From Brachybacterium sp036311905 (GTDB lineage: Bacteria > Actinomycetota > Actinomycetes > Actinomycetales > Dermabacteraceae), in NCBI RefSeq assembly GCF_036311905.1, contig NZ_JAZDCH010000025.1, positions 1 to 64,000 on the forward strand: a stretch of 64,000 bases of DNA, written 5' to 3'. The first letter of the stretch is position 1. Each line of letters begins with the position of its first letter. This document shows positions 31,682 to 39,953 of the stretch, one piece after another. The notes beneath the pieces were generated by a model. The model worked only from the letters and a program-made list of their open reading frames with translations. It searched no databases and was not told where the DNA came from. The translations under genes and the position numbers were made by a program.

Positions 31682-32601
31682 GCGGGCACCTCGTCGGCGG
31701 CGCGGGCGATGGCCTGGAACTGCGCGATCTCGAGGGTCTCGCCGCGGGCCGACGGGTCCACGCCGGCCGCGCGCAGCACTGCCTCGGCACGGGGTGCGGA
31801 ACCGGCCCATCCGGCCAGAGCCGCCCGCAGGGTCTTGCGCCGCTGCGCGAAGGCTGCGTCGACCACGGCGAACACCCGGGCGCGTTCCGCGTCGTCCCCG
31901 AGCGGGGTCTCGTGGCGGACCAGCTCGACGAGGGCCGAGTCGACGTTGGGCACGGGCCAGAAGATCTGCCGGGAGATCCGACCGGCATGCTCGGTGCGGC
32001 CGTACCAGGCGGCCTTCACGCTCGGGGCGCCGTAGGTGCGCGAGCCAGGGCCGGCGGCGAGGCGGTCCACCACCTCGGACTGCACCATCACGAGCGCCGT
32101 GCGGATCGAGGGGAACCGCTCGAGCACGGTGAGCAGGATCGGGGTCGCGACGTTGTAGGGCAGGTTCGCGACGAGCGCCGTGGGCTCGCCCGCACGGGGC
32201 AGCGACGGCAGCTCGGTCACCTGCAGCGCATCGGCATGCACGAGTCGGAAGCGGTCCTCCGCGACACCGCGGGCCCGCAGGGTGAGCGGCAGCAGCTCGG
32301 CGAGTCCGCGGTCCAGCTCGACGGCGACCACGTCGGCTCCCGCCTCGAGCAGGCCGAGGGTGAGGGAGCCGAGGCCCGGACCGACCTCGAGCACGGACCG
32401 GCCCGGCTCGAGGCGCGCCCGGCCGACGATCGTGCGCACGGTGTTCGGGTCCATCACGAAGTTCTGGCCCCGCTGCTTCGAGGGCCGGATGCCCGCGGCC
32501 TCGGCCAGCTCCCGGATGTCCCGGTGGGTGAGCAGCAGGCCCGCGTTCTCGCGCTCGGCACCCGCCGCGCTCGCGGCGCCGGCCCCTGCGTCCCGGCTCA
32601 T
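31678..32601 (-). CDS. ksgA: 16S rRNA dimethyladenosine transferase
   Basis: KsgA dimethylates A1518 and A1519 (E. coli numbering) of 16S rRNA in late small-subunit assembly. The 307 aa product has PSKQRGQNFVMDPNT, the SAM site VLEVGPGLGSLTLGLLEAG and the catalytic NLPYNVATPILL. It overlaps tatD upstream and ispE downstream by 4 bp each. In many Actinobacteria rpfB lies between tatD and ksgA; here it is absent. Confidence 0.94.
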   Translation of the reverse strand: MSRDAGAGAASAAGAERENAGLLLTHRDIRELAEAAGIRPSKQRGQNFVMDPNTVRTIVGRARLEPGRSVLEVGPGLGSLTLGLLEAGADVVAVELDRGLAELLPLTLRARGVAEDRFRLVHADALQVTELPSLPRAGEPTALVANLPYNVATPILLTVLERFPSIRTALVMVQSEVVDRLAAGPGSRTYGAPSVKAAWYGRTEHAGRISRQIFWPVPNVDSALVELVRHETPLGDDAERARVFAVVDAAFAQRRKTLRAALAGWAGSAPRAEAVLRAAGVDPSARGETLEIAQFQAIARAADEVPA

Positions 32602-33599
32602 GCCGCCGCCGTCCACAGCGCGCCGTAGACCGATTCCGTCGTGGCCCGCACCCGTCGGCACGCCTCGGTCAGCTCGGTCCCCGTGACCTCGGCGATCGTG
32701 GCCATCGTCAGCGGGATGAGGTACGAGGAGTTCGGGCGGCCGCGGTAGGGCACCGGGGTGAGGAAGGGGGCGTCGGTCTCGACCATCACCCGGTCGAGCC
32801 CGACCTCGGCGAGCGCCTCCCGCAGCGGGACGGAGTTCTTGAAGGTCACGGTGCCGGCGAAGGACAGGTACCAGCCGCGGTCGGCGCAGGCGCGCGCGAA
32901 CTCGGCGTCACCGGAGAAGCAGTGGAAAACCGTGCGCTCGGGAGCGCCGTCGGCCTCGAGGATCTCGAGCACGTCGCGGTGCGCATCGCGGTCGTGGATC
33001 TGCAGCGGGAGATCGAGCTCCTTGGCGAGCGCGATGTGGGCGCGGAAGGCGTCGATCTGGGCGGCGCGGGCGCGTTCGTCCTTCCGCGAGGTGCGGAACC
33101 AGTCCAGGCCCGTCTCCCCCACCACGACCATCCGCGGTCCGCGGAGGAGCTCGGCGACCTCGGCGAGCGCGGTGTCGAGGTCGACGAGCGGGCGGCCGTC
33201 ATGGTCGGTGCCGCGGGCGTGGAGCGCCGCCTCGTTGGGGTGGATCGCGACGCCGCCGACGAGGCTCGGGGGGCAGGCGGGATCGGCGAGCAGTGCGGCC
33301 GTCCAGCGCACCGCCTCGAGGTCGGAGCCGATCGTGATCTGGCCGTCGATACCGGCTCGAGCCGCCCGGCGGACGTGCTCGCCGACCGTGAGGTGCTGCT
33401 CGCCGTCGGCGAAGTCGAGATGGCAGTGGTTGTCGATCACCGGGAACGGCAGCGGCTCGGGCTCCGGCGGCCAGGAGCGATCCCGGGAGGAGCTTCGCGG
33501 GTCGATGTCCTCACGGCGGCGCACCGGCTCGGGGGCGGCGGACGCGACGGTCGGCGCTGCGCTGGTCGACGCGGTCTCGGTCTCGTTCGGGGACGGCAT
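32598..33599 (-). CDS. tatD: TatD family metal-dependent hydrolase
   Basis: This TIM-barrel DNase-like hydrolase has 333 aa: an N-terminal extension of about 75 residues rich in Pro/Glu/Arg, then the domain. The metal ligands are NHCHLDF (HxH), GETGLDWF, the His of LQIHDRDAH and VFHCFSGD, and the Asp of VMVETDAPFLTPVPYRG. It is the first gene of tatD-ksgA-ispE, with its own leaderless-type promoter. Confidence 0.92.
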   Translation of the reverse strand: MPSPNETETASTSAAPTVASAAPEPVRRREDIDPRSSSRDRSWPPEPEPLPFPVIDNHCHLDFADGEQHLTVGEHVRRAARAGIDGQITIGSDLEAVRWTAALLADPACPPSLVGGVAIHPNEAALHARGTDHDGRPLVDLDTALAEVAELLRGPRMVVVGETGLDWFRTSRKDERARAAQIDAFRAHIALAKELDLPLQIHDRDAHRDVLEILEADGAPERTVFHCFSGDAEFARACADRGWYLSFAGTVTFKNSVPLREALAEVGLDRVMVETDAPFLTPVPYRGRPNSSYLIPLTMATIAEVTGTELTEACRRVRATTESVYGALWTAAA

Positions 33600-33605
33600 G
33601 CGACC

Positions 33606-33611
33606 ATCGTA
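33606..33611 (-). promoter_or_regulatory. -10 element of tatD-ksgA-ispE, leaderless type
   Basis: TACGAT ends 6 bases before the tatD ATG and would drive the whole coupled trio. Confidence 0.62.
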
Positions 33612-33839
33612 GGAGCCGGGCCGTCGTCGTCCGCCGGGTTCCCCGCGACCGCGCGCCGCGGTGGGATAGCTCACGGGCAGCGGAGGGAGCGCGAGCGCGC
33701 GTCCTGTGGCAAGATGGGGCGTCGTTGCGCGTCCCTTTCGTGCACCCGAGCGCCCCGATTCCGCTGGAGTGGGTTCGGGTCGCTGCTCGGGCGGGATGCC
33801 GACGCCCGACCATCCTCCGGACCGTCAAGGAGCGTTCCC

Positions 33840-34010
33840 ATGGCAGTGCCCAAGTTCAAGATGTCCCGCGCTCGTACGCGGTCCCGCCGCGCGCAGTGGA
33901 AGGCCGACAACGCCGGCCTCGTGCAGGTCACCGTGCGTGGCCGCACCGCCAATGTGCCCCGTCGCCTCGCCAAGGCCTACCAGCGCGGTCTCCTCCAGAT
34001 CGAGGACTGA
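33840..34010 (+). CDS. rpmF: 50S ribosomal protein L32, cysteine-free form
   Basis: This 56 aa ribosomal protein begins MAVPKFKMSRARTRSRRAQW, the hallmark of bL32. The C-terminal half has no cysteine, so the zinc ribbon of the classical form is missing. AAGG stands six bases before the ATG. It is divergent from tatD, occupies the place where other genomes have metG, and is followed by a strong terminator. It is monocistronic. Confidence 0.92.
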   Translation: MAVPKFKMSRARTRSRRAQWKADNAGLVQVTVRGRTANVPRRLAKAYQRGLLQIED

Positions 34011-34039
34011 TCCCGCGCGGGCCCGGCCCCGCAGCTGTC

Positions 34040-34079
34040 ACGACGCCCCCGTCACCCTCCGTGGTGACGGGGGCGTCGT
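34040..34079 (+). terminator. terminator rpmF / rsmI
   Basis: A 17 bp stem (ACGACGCCCCCGTCACC and complement) with a 6 nt loop lies between rpmF and the convergent rsmI, so it can serve both. Confidence 0.88.
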
Positions 34080-34105
34080 CGTCCTCGTGACGTCCAGCGT
34101 GACGA

Positions 34106-34948
34106 TCAGCCCCTCCGCTGCAGGGCGAGGTCGTAGAGCGCGCTCGCGGTGACCCCGCTGCGACCTCGGGCGACCTCCTTCGCGGCGTCCTTGAGGCGCT
34201 CCCCCGCCGCGGCCCGGGCCAGCACCGCCTCCACGAGGTCCTCGGCGCTCGCCGTCGTCGGCTCGGCCCCCGCCACCACGATCACGATCTCCCCGAGCAC
34301 CTCCGTGCCCTCGGCCCAGGCGGTGAGCTCCCCGAGGGTCCCGCGCAGCACCTCCTCGTGGGTCTTCGTCAGTTCCCGAGCCACCGCGGCCAGACGCTCG
34401 GCGCCGAAGGCGGCGGCCATCGACGCGAGGGTCGCGGCGGTGCGGCGTGGCGACTCGAAGAAGATCAGCGTGCGCTCCTCCCCCGCGAGCGGCTCGAAGG
34501 CGGCGGCGCGCCGACCGTCCCGACGCGGCGGGAACCCTTCGAAGGCGAAGCGGTCCGGGGCGATCCCGGAGGCGGCGAGGGCGGTGAGCACGGCCGACGG
34601 GCCCGGCAGCACGGTGACGGGGTGTCCGGCCTCTGTCGCGGCGCGCACCGCGCGGAAGCCCGGGTCCGAGACCACCGGCATCCCGGCATCGGTCACGATC
34701 AGCACCCGCTGCCCGGCCGCGAGGGCCTCGAGCAGCAGCGGCGTGCGCTCCGCCTCGTTGTGCTCGTGGTACGAGAGGACCCGCCCGGCGGCCTCGACCT
34801 CGAGATCGGTGAGCAGGCGATGGAGGCGCCGGGTGTCCTCGGCGGCGATGAGGTCCGCCGAGCCGAGCGCCCGCACCAGGCGCACCGAGGCGTCGAGCGG
34901 ATTCCCGATGGGGGTCGCGGCGAGCGTGAGGACTCCGGGCTCCAACAT
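34106..34948 (-). CDS. rsmI: 16S rRNA 2'-O-ribose C1402 methyltransferase
   Basis: RsmI uses SAM to methylate the ribose of C1402 in 16S rRNA. The 280 aa tetrapyrrole-methylase fold has LAATPIGNPLDASVR at the start, IAAEDTRRLHRLL, SYHEHNEAER, VTDAGMPVVSDPG and FFESPRRTAATL. It is divergent from the mannosyltransferase gene (Rv1003/Rv1002 order), and both -10 elements lie within 43 bp. Confidence 0.94.
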   Translation of the reverse strand: MLEPGVLTLAATPIGNPLDASVRLVRALGSADLIAAEDTRRLHRLLTDLEVEAAGRVLSYHEHNEAERTPLLLEALAAGQRVLIVTDAGMPVVSDPGFRAVRAATEAGHPVTVLPGPSAVLTALAASGIAPDRFAFEGFPPRRDGRRAAAFEPLAGEERTLIFFESPRRTAATLASMAAAFGAERLAAVARELTKTHEEVLRGTLGELTAWAEGTEVLGEIVIVVAGAEPTTASAEDLVEAVLARAAAGERLKDAAKEVARGRSGVTASALYDLALQRRG

Positions 34949-34954
34949 CCCGCC

Positions 34955-34960
34955 ATGCTA
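34955..34960 (-). promoter_or_regulatory. -10 element of rsmI, leaderless type
   Basis: TAGCAT ends 6 bases before the rsmI ATG. Confidence 0.58.
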
Positions 34961-34979
34961 TCGAGGCAGGGCCATGACC

Positions 34980-34985
34980 TAGCAT
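34980..34985 (+). promoter_or_regulatory. -10 element of the mannosyltransferase gene, leaderless type
   Basis: A second TAGCAT, pointing the other way, ends 6 bases before the GTG at 34992. This geometry decides between two in-frame GTG codons (34986 and 34992). Confidence 0.58.
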
Positions 34986-34991
34986 GTGCGC

Positions 34992-36602
34992 GTGCACACG
35001 CAGGAGGAGCAGGTCCCGACGCATCGCGCCGAGATCGGCGACGAGCCCGAAGCCCTCCTCGCCTCCTGGCGACGTCGACTGCACGTCGATCACCGCCCCG
35101 CCGGGCGTCTCGCCTGGGCGGCGGCGATGGCGATCTTCGGGCTCGCGCTCGTGCTCCGCCTCTGGGGCCTCGGCGGCATCGGTGAGCTGATCTTCGACGA
35201 GACCTACTACGTCAAGGACGGCTACGCCCTCACCCAGGAGGGCGTCGAGATGGACTGGCCGGAGGAGCCCGACGCCGCCTTCGAGGCCGGGGACGTCGAC
35301 ACGTACCTCGAGGGCGATCCCGCCTACGTGGTCCATCCCCCGCTCGGGAAGTGGCTGATCGGCGCCGGGATGATGCTGCTCGGAGCGGACAGCCCCTGGG
35401 GGTGGCGGATCTCGACCGCCCTCGCCGGCTCCCTCGCCGTGCTGATGGTGACCCTCATCGGTCGGCGACTGTTCCGCTCCACCGCCGTCGGTCTCCTCGC
35501 GGGCCTGCTCATGGCAGTCGACGGGATGGCGATCGTGCATGCCCGCACGAGCCTGCTCGACAACTTCGTGATGGTGTTCGCGCTCGCGGCCTTCGGCGCG
35601 CTGCTGATCGATCGCGACCGGTTCCGCGCGCGCCTCGCCATGACCATGGCCCGGATCCAGACCTCCGCCGAGGCGGAGCCGCCGCTCGGCGTCCCGGGCG
35701 GTCTGCGGCCCTGGCGACTGCTCGCCGGAGTGCTGCTGGGGATGGCCTGCTCGGTGAAGTGGTCCGGGCTGTGGTTCGTGGCCGTCTTCGGGATCATGAC
35801 CGTGCTGTGGGACTGGTGGGCGCGGCGCACGGTCGCCCGGCGCAGGTGGTTCCTCTCCGGGCTGCTGCGCGATGCGATCCCCGCCTTCTTCGCCACGGTG
35901 GGGACGGCGCTGGTCGTCTACGTCGCGAGCTGGTCCGGCTGGTTCGCCTCCGCGATCGGCTACCACCGCCAGGTCGCCGCCGAGCAGGGCGTCGCGACCG
36001 GCACCCCGATCGTCGACGCGCTGCACTCGCTGTGGATCTACCACCGGCAGGCCTACGAGTTCCACGTCGGCCTCGACTCGGAGCATCCCTACGAGGCCAG
36101 CCCGCTGGGCTGGCTGATCATGCTCCGCCCCACCAACTTCTACTACCGCTCCTACGACTACGGCGAGCAGGGCTGCGAGGTCGCCCGCTGCGCCGCCCAG
36201 ATCCTGAACGTCGGCAACCCGCTGATCTGGTGGCTGGGTGCCCTGGCCGTCGTGGTGACACTGGTGCTCGCGGTCTGGTTCCGCGACGGACGCGCCTGGG
36301 CCGCGCTCTCCGGCATCGCCGCCGGCTACCTGCCGTGGCTGATGTACCTCGACCGGACCATCTTCACCTTCTACGCGATCGCCTTCACCCCCTGGGTGAT
36401 GCTGTGCCTCGCCTACGTGCTGGGCCTGGTGCTGGGAGGGGAGGACGCGGACCGTGAGCGCCGGCTCGCGGGCGGTCTCTTCGTCGGCTCCCTGATGGTG
36501 CTGATCGTGCTGGTCTCGGCCTTCTTCTGGCCCCTGTGGACCGGCCAGGTGATCGACGCCGAGCAGTGGCACTACCGCATTTGGCTGCCCAGCTGGAGCT
36601 GA
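34992..36602 (+). CDS. pmt: dolichyl-phosphate-mannose-type protein O-mannosyltransferase (GT39)
   Basis: This polytopic membrane enzyme transfers mannose from polyprenyl-phosphate-mannose to Ser/Thr of exported proteins. It has 536 aa and roughly 10-11 helices. The first luminal loop has the catalytic acidic pair in IFDETYYVKDGYAL, then YVVHPPLGKWLIG and DGMAIVHARTSLLDNF. YYRSYDYGEQGCEVARCAAQI and DRTIFTFYAIAF come later, the last before the final helices. It is the homologue of Rv1002c by sequence and position. malQ follows after 56 bp but has its own -10. Confidence 0.92.
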   Translation: MHTQEEQVPTHRAEIGDEPEALLASWRRRLHVDHRPAGRLAWAAAMAIFGLALVLRLWGLGGIGELIFDETYYVKDGYALTQEGVEMDWPEEPDAAFEAGDVDTYLEGDPAYVVHPPLGKWLIGAGMMLLGADSPWGWRISTALAGSLAVLMVTLIGRRLFRSTAVGLLAGLLMAVDGMAIVHARTSLLDNFVMVFALAAFGALLIDRDRFRARLAMTMARIQTSAEAEPPLGVPGGLRPWRLLAGVLLGMACSVKWSGLWFVAVFGIMTVLWDWWARRTVARRRWFLSGLLRDAIPAFFATVGTALVVYVASWSGWFASAIGYHRQVAAEQGVATGTPIVDALHSLWIYHRQAYEFHVGLDSEHPYEASPLGWLIMLRPTNFYYRSYDYGEQGCEVARCAAQILNVGNPLIWWLGALAVVVTLVLAVWFRDGRAWAALSGIAAGYLPWLMYLDRTIFTFYAIAFTPWVMLCLAYVLGLVLGGEDADRERRLAGGLFVGSLMVLIVLVSAFFWPLWTGQVIDAEQWHYRIWLPSWS

Positions 36603-36646
36603 CGGCAAACCACGGTCAGCAGGCGCGTCGGAGCACCTGACGCCCG

Positions 36647-36652
36647 TACGAT
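36647..36652 (+). promoter_or_regulatory. -10 element of malQ, leaderless type
   Basis: TACGAT ends 6 bases before the malQ ATG. Confidence 0.62.
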
Positions 36653-36658
36653 GTGCGC

Positions 36659-38806
36659 ATGGCTCTGGACTCCGCAGCACTGCGCGATCTCGCCCGCGAC
36701 CTGGGCGTCGGCACCGACTACTGGGGCTGGGACGGGATCCGGCGCGACGTCGCCGACGACACCCTCCACGCCGTCCTCTCGGCCCTCGGCGTGCACGCCG
36801 AGTCCGATGCCGACGTGGCGCGATATCGCGAGGAGCGGGAGTCCGAGCGCTGGCGGCGCACCCTGCCGGCCGTGACGGTGCTGCGCGAGGACCGGGAGAC
36901 GAGCATCCCGGTGCACGTCCCGCACGGAACGGCCGTGGGGGTCCATCTCGAGCTCGAGGACGGCTCGCGCCGGGACCTCGTCCAGGTCGAGGACTTCACC
37001 CCTCCCGTCGATCTCGACGGGGCCCTGCGCGGTCGGGCGCGCTTCGCGCTGCCGGCGGGTCTGCCGCTCGGCTGGCACCGACTGGTCGCCGAGGCCGCCG
37101 ACGGCCGCCACGAGGCCGACGTGGTCATCGTGCCCGCGCGGCTCACCGTGCACGAGGCGTTCCGCGCCCGCCGGGCCGTCGGCGTGCAGGCGCAGCTGTA
37201 CTCGGTGCGCTCGGAGCGCTCCTGGGGGATCGGCGATCTCGCCGACCTGCGGGATCTCGCCGCGATCCTCGGGGCCCGTCACGGTGCGGACTTCCTGCTG
37301 ATCAACCCCCTGCACGCCTCGTATCCGACGCCTCCGGTCGAGCCCTCCCCGTACCTCCCGGTCACCCGCCGCTTCCCGAGCCCGCTCATGCTGCGCATCG
37401 AGGACATCGCCGAGTACCGCGACCTGCCCGCCCACGCCCGTCAACGGATCGACCTGCTGCACGCCGAGGTCGCTCCGCTGAATTCAGCCGTCGAGTCGTT
37501 GGATCGCGACCGGCCGCTCGCCGCGAAGCTGCTCGCCCTCGAGGAGCTCTTCGCCGCCGGCCTCTCCCCCGCCCGCAGCGCGCTGTTCGAGGCGTTCCGC
37601 GCCCGAGAGGGGCAGGGGCTCGAGGACTTCGCCGTGTGGTCGGCCCTCGCCGAGGAGGCCCGGACGGCGCCCGGGGCGGATCCGGCGTCGGCCGCGGAAC
37701 GACTGCGCGCGCTCACCGAGGCGGATCGCGAGCGGGCCCGCACGGAGCTCGCAGGCCGCGTCGACTTCCACGTGTGGGTGCAGTGGCTGCTGGACCAGCA
37801 GCTCGCGGCCGCCCAGACGGCGGCGCGCGAGGCCGGGATGCGGATCGGGATCATGCACGATCTCGCGGTCGGCGTCGAGCAGGTCGGGGCGGACTCCTGG
37901 AACCTCGGCGACGTCCTGGCCCGCGGCGCGACCGTCGGCGCCCCGGCCGACCAGTACAACCAGCAGGGTCAGAACTGGAGCCAGCCGCCGTGGCACCCGC
38001 AGCGCCTCGCCGAGGCGTCCTACCGGCCCTGGCGGGACATGCTGCGCACCCTGATGCGCCATGCCGGGGCGCTGCGCATCGACCACGTGCTGGGGCTGTT
38101 CCGGTTGTGGTGGATCCCCGCGGGGCATCAGGCCTCCGACGGCGCGTACGTCTCCTACGACCACGAGGCGATGATCGGGATCCTCGCCCTCGAGGCGCAG
38201 CGCTCGGGCACCCTGGTGATCGGCGAGGACCTCGGCACCTTCGAGCCCTGGGTGCGCGACTGCCTCGTGGATCGCGGGATCCTCGGGACCTCGATCCTGT
38301 GGTTCGAGCACGACGGCGAGGGGCGGCCGCTGCGTCCCGAGGACTATCGCGCCCTGTGCATGGCCTCGGTGAACACCCATGACCTCCCGCCGACCGCGGG
38401 CTATCTGGCGGGCGACCACGTCGCCCTGCGCCACGAGCTGGGGCTGCTCGAGCGGGGCCTCGACGAGGAGCGGGCGACCGATGCCGCCCAGCGCGAACAG
38501 GTGCTCGACCTGCTGCGCGCCGAGCAGCTGCTGCCCGCGCTGCCCACCGACGAGCTCGAGCTCGAGCAGATCGTGGTCGCGCTGCACCGGCATCTGGCCC
38601 GCACCCCCGCGATGTTGCTCGGGGTCTCGCTCGTGGACTGCGTGGGCGAGCGGCGGATCCAGAACCAGCCCGGCACGGACGAGGAATACCCGAACTGGCG
38701 CATCCCGCTCGCCGATCCGGACTTGCGCCCGATCGGCGTGGATCAGATCGCGTCCGACGCCCGCACCGCTCGCCTGCTCGCCGCCGTGCGGGCCGAGCTG
38801 GGCTGA
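36659..38806 (+). CDS. malQ: 4-alpha-glucanotransferase
   Basis: This GH77 amylomaltase transfers glucan chains in maltodextrin and glycogen metabolism. The product is 715 aa, the long actinobacterial form with an N-terminal beta domain (about 1-165). The catalytic nucleophile is the Asp in LRIDHVLGLFRLWWIP, the acid/base is the Glu in VIGEDLGT and the third carboxylate is in NTHDLPPTAGY. The ATG at 36659 is preferred over an in-frame codon at 36653 because of the promoter position. Confidence 0.94.
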   Translation: MALDSAALRDLARDLGVGTDYWGWDGIRRDVADDTLHAVLSALGVHAESDADVARYREERESERWRRTLPAVTVLREDRETSIPVHVPHGTAVGVHLELEDGSRRDLVQVEDFTPPVDLDGALRGRARFALPAGLPLGWHRLVAEAADGRHEADVVIVPARLTVHEAFRARRAVGVQAQLYSVRSERSWGIGDLADLRDLAAILGARHGADFLLINPLHASYPTPPVEPSPYLPVTRRFPSPLMLRIEDIAEYRDLPAHARQRIDLLHAEVAPLNSAVESLDRDRPLAAKLLALEELFAAGLSPARSALFEAFRAREGQGLEDFAVWSALAEEARTAPGADPASAAERLRALTEADRERARTELAGRVDFHVWVQWLLDQQLAAAQTAAREAGMRIGIMHDLAVGVEQVGADSWNLGDVLARGATVGAPADQYNQQGQNWSQPPWHPQRLAEASYRPWRDMLRTLMRHAGALRIDHVLGLFRLWWIPAGHQASDGAYVSYDHEAMIGILALEAQRSGTLVIGEDLGTFEPWVRDCLVDRGILGTSILWFEHDGEGRPLRPEDYRALCMASVNTHDLPPTAGYLAGDHVALRHELGLLERGLDEERATDAAQREQVLDLLRAEQLLPALPTDELELEQIVVALHRHLARTPAMLLGVSLVDCVGERRIQNQPGTDEEYPNWRIPLADPDLRPIGVDQIASDARTARLLAAVRAELG

Positions 38807-38856
38807 AGGGCGCGGGGTCGAGTCAGGCTGAGCGGCGCGGGGCCCGACACTGCCGG

Positions 38857-38876
38857 GCTGACCCGGGAGGGTCAGC
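38857..38876. terminator. terminator between malQ and luxS
   Basis: A perfect 8 bp stem (GCTGACCC / GGGTCAGC) with a GGGA loop touches the luxS stop codon and serves the convergent genes. Confidence 0.75.
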
Positions 38877-39350
38877 TCAGCCCGCGGTGACCTGTCCCCA
38901 CTGCTCGCGCTCGGCGAGGAAGGCGCGGGCCGCGGCCTGGGCGCCCTCGAGCGTGTGGTGGGCGCCCCAGCCGCACTGGACCTCGTTCGCGGCGGGCACC
39001 TCGGTGGCCGCCAGGACGTCCTCGAGGGTCGCCGCGAGCAGCGGGGCGACGTCCTCGACGGTGTGGTCGCCGACCAGCAGCACGTAGAAGCCGGTGCGGC
39101 AGCCCATCGGGGACACGTCGAGGACGTCGCGGGTGTGGTTGCGCAGATGCTCGGCCATCAGGTGCTCGAGCGAGTGCACGGTCTCGGACTCGAGATGCTC
39201 GGCGTTCGGCTGGGTGAAGCGCATGTCGAACTTCGTCAGCACGTCGCCGCCGGGCAGCTCCTTGCGGTCGGCGATCCGCAGATAGGGGGCGGCGACGGTG
39301 CGGTGGTCGAGGTTGAAGCTCTCGACGTTCATGCGGGGCTGCTCGGTCAC
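38877..39350 (-). CDS. luxS: S-ribosylhomocysteine lyase
   Basis: LuxS splits S-ribosylhomocysteine into homocysteine and DPD, the autoinducer-2 precursor, in the activated methyl cycle. It has 157 aa. The metal ligands are H59 and H63 (VHSLEHLMAEHLRNH) and C126 (EVQCGWGAHH), and the catalytic cysteine is C84 (MGCRTGFY). The GTG at 39350 is chosen for its AGGAG six bases upstream. It follows the LysR-like gene by 31 bp, so the two are probably cotranscribed. Confidence 0.94.
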   Translation of the reverse strand: MTEQPRMNVESFNLDHRTVAAPYLRIADRKELPGGDVLTKFDMRFTQPNAEHLESETVHSLEHLMAEHLRNHTRDVLDVSPMGCRTGFYVLLVGDHTVEDVAPLLAATLEDVLAATEVPAANEVQCGWGAHHTLEGAQAAARAFLAEREQWGQVTAG

Positions 39351-39381
39351 GGGGTTCTCCTGGGGTGGGGGTGGGGGCGGG

Positions 39382-39927
39382 TCAGCGGCTCGAGCGCGCG
39401 GTGCGGCCGCGCACCACGCCGACGAACTCCTGACGGATCGGGTCGTCGGCGCCGCGGGGCCAGACCAGCGCGATGCGGGTGGGCTCGGCGTCGACCAGCG
39501 GCCGGTGGGCGGCGTCCTTGCGATGGTGGAGCCGCGCGAGGGAGAGCGGCATGCGGGTGTAGCCGATGCCGGTCGCGACGACGGCCACGCGGTCCGCGGC
39601 GTCGTCCGGATGCTCGGCCCGGATCTCCGTCTCCTCCGCGAGATCGTCCTCCGTGACCTCCTCGAGGAGGCTGAGGACGTTCTCCGTCGCGACCACGACC
39701 GCGGGCCGCTCCTCCCACAGGGCGACGACGTGCAGATCATCGTCGGTGACGGGCAGGCGCACGAAGCACATGTCCACCTCGCCCGCGGCGAGGGCGTCCC
39801 GCTGGTGCGAGAGCGGCACCGGGATCAGGTCGAGTCGCGCGGGTCGACGTCCGGTCCTCCAGCGGCGCAGGAAGCGGTCGGGCTCGACGCCGGGCACGAA
39901 GCCCACGCGGAGATGCGGGTGGTCCAT
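39382..39927 (-). CDS. LysR-type substrate-binding domain protein without HTH
   Basis: This 181 aa protein reads like the C-terminal effector domain of a LysR regulator: LRVGFVPGVEPDRFLRRW at the start, then RDALAAGEVDMCFVRLPV and GIGYTRMPLSLARL. It begins directly at that domain and has no DNA-binding HTH. The first codon is intact, with a leaderless-type promoter before it, so it looks like a real short gene and not a broken one. It lies 31 bp upstream of luxS. It could bind a small ligand or modulate another regulator; this is inference. Confidence 0.8.
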   Translation of the reverse strand: MDHPHLRVGFVPGVEPDRFLRRWRTGRRPARLDLIPVPLSHQRDALAAGEVDMCFVRLPVTDDDLHVVALWEERPAVVVATENVLSLLEEVTEDDLAEETEIRAEHPDDAADRVAVVATGIGYTRMPLSLARLHHRKDAAHRPLVDAEPTRIALVWPRGADDPIRQEFVGVVRGRTARSSR

Positions 39928-39933
39928 GGGGCC

Positions 39934-39939
39934 AGCGTA
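39934..39939 (-). promoter_or_regulatory. -10 element of lysR-like/luxS unit, leaderless type
   Basis: TACGCT ends 6 bases before the ATG of the LysR-like gene. No promoter is seen in the 31 bp before luxS. Confidence 0.58.
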
Positions 39940-39953
39940 CGGCCCCCTCCGGG

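Noticed and set aside
39382..39927. Pseudogene of a LysR regulator
   Set aside because: The start codon, promoter and frame are intact and no HTH remnant is visible upstream, where the next gene lies 26 bp away.
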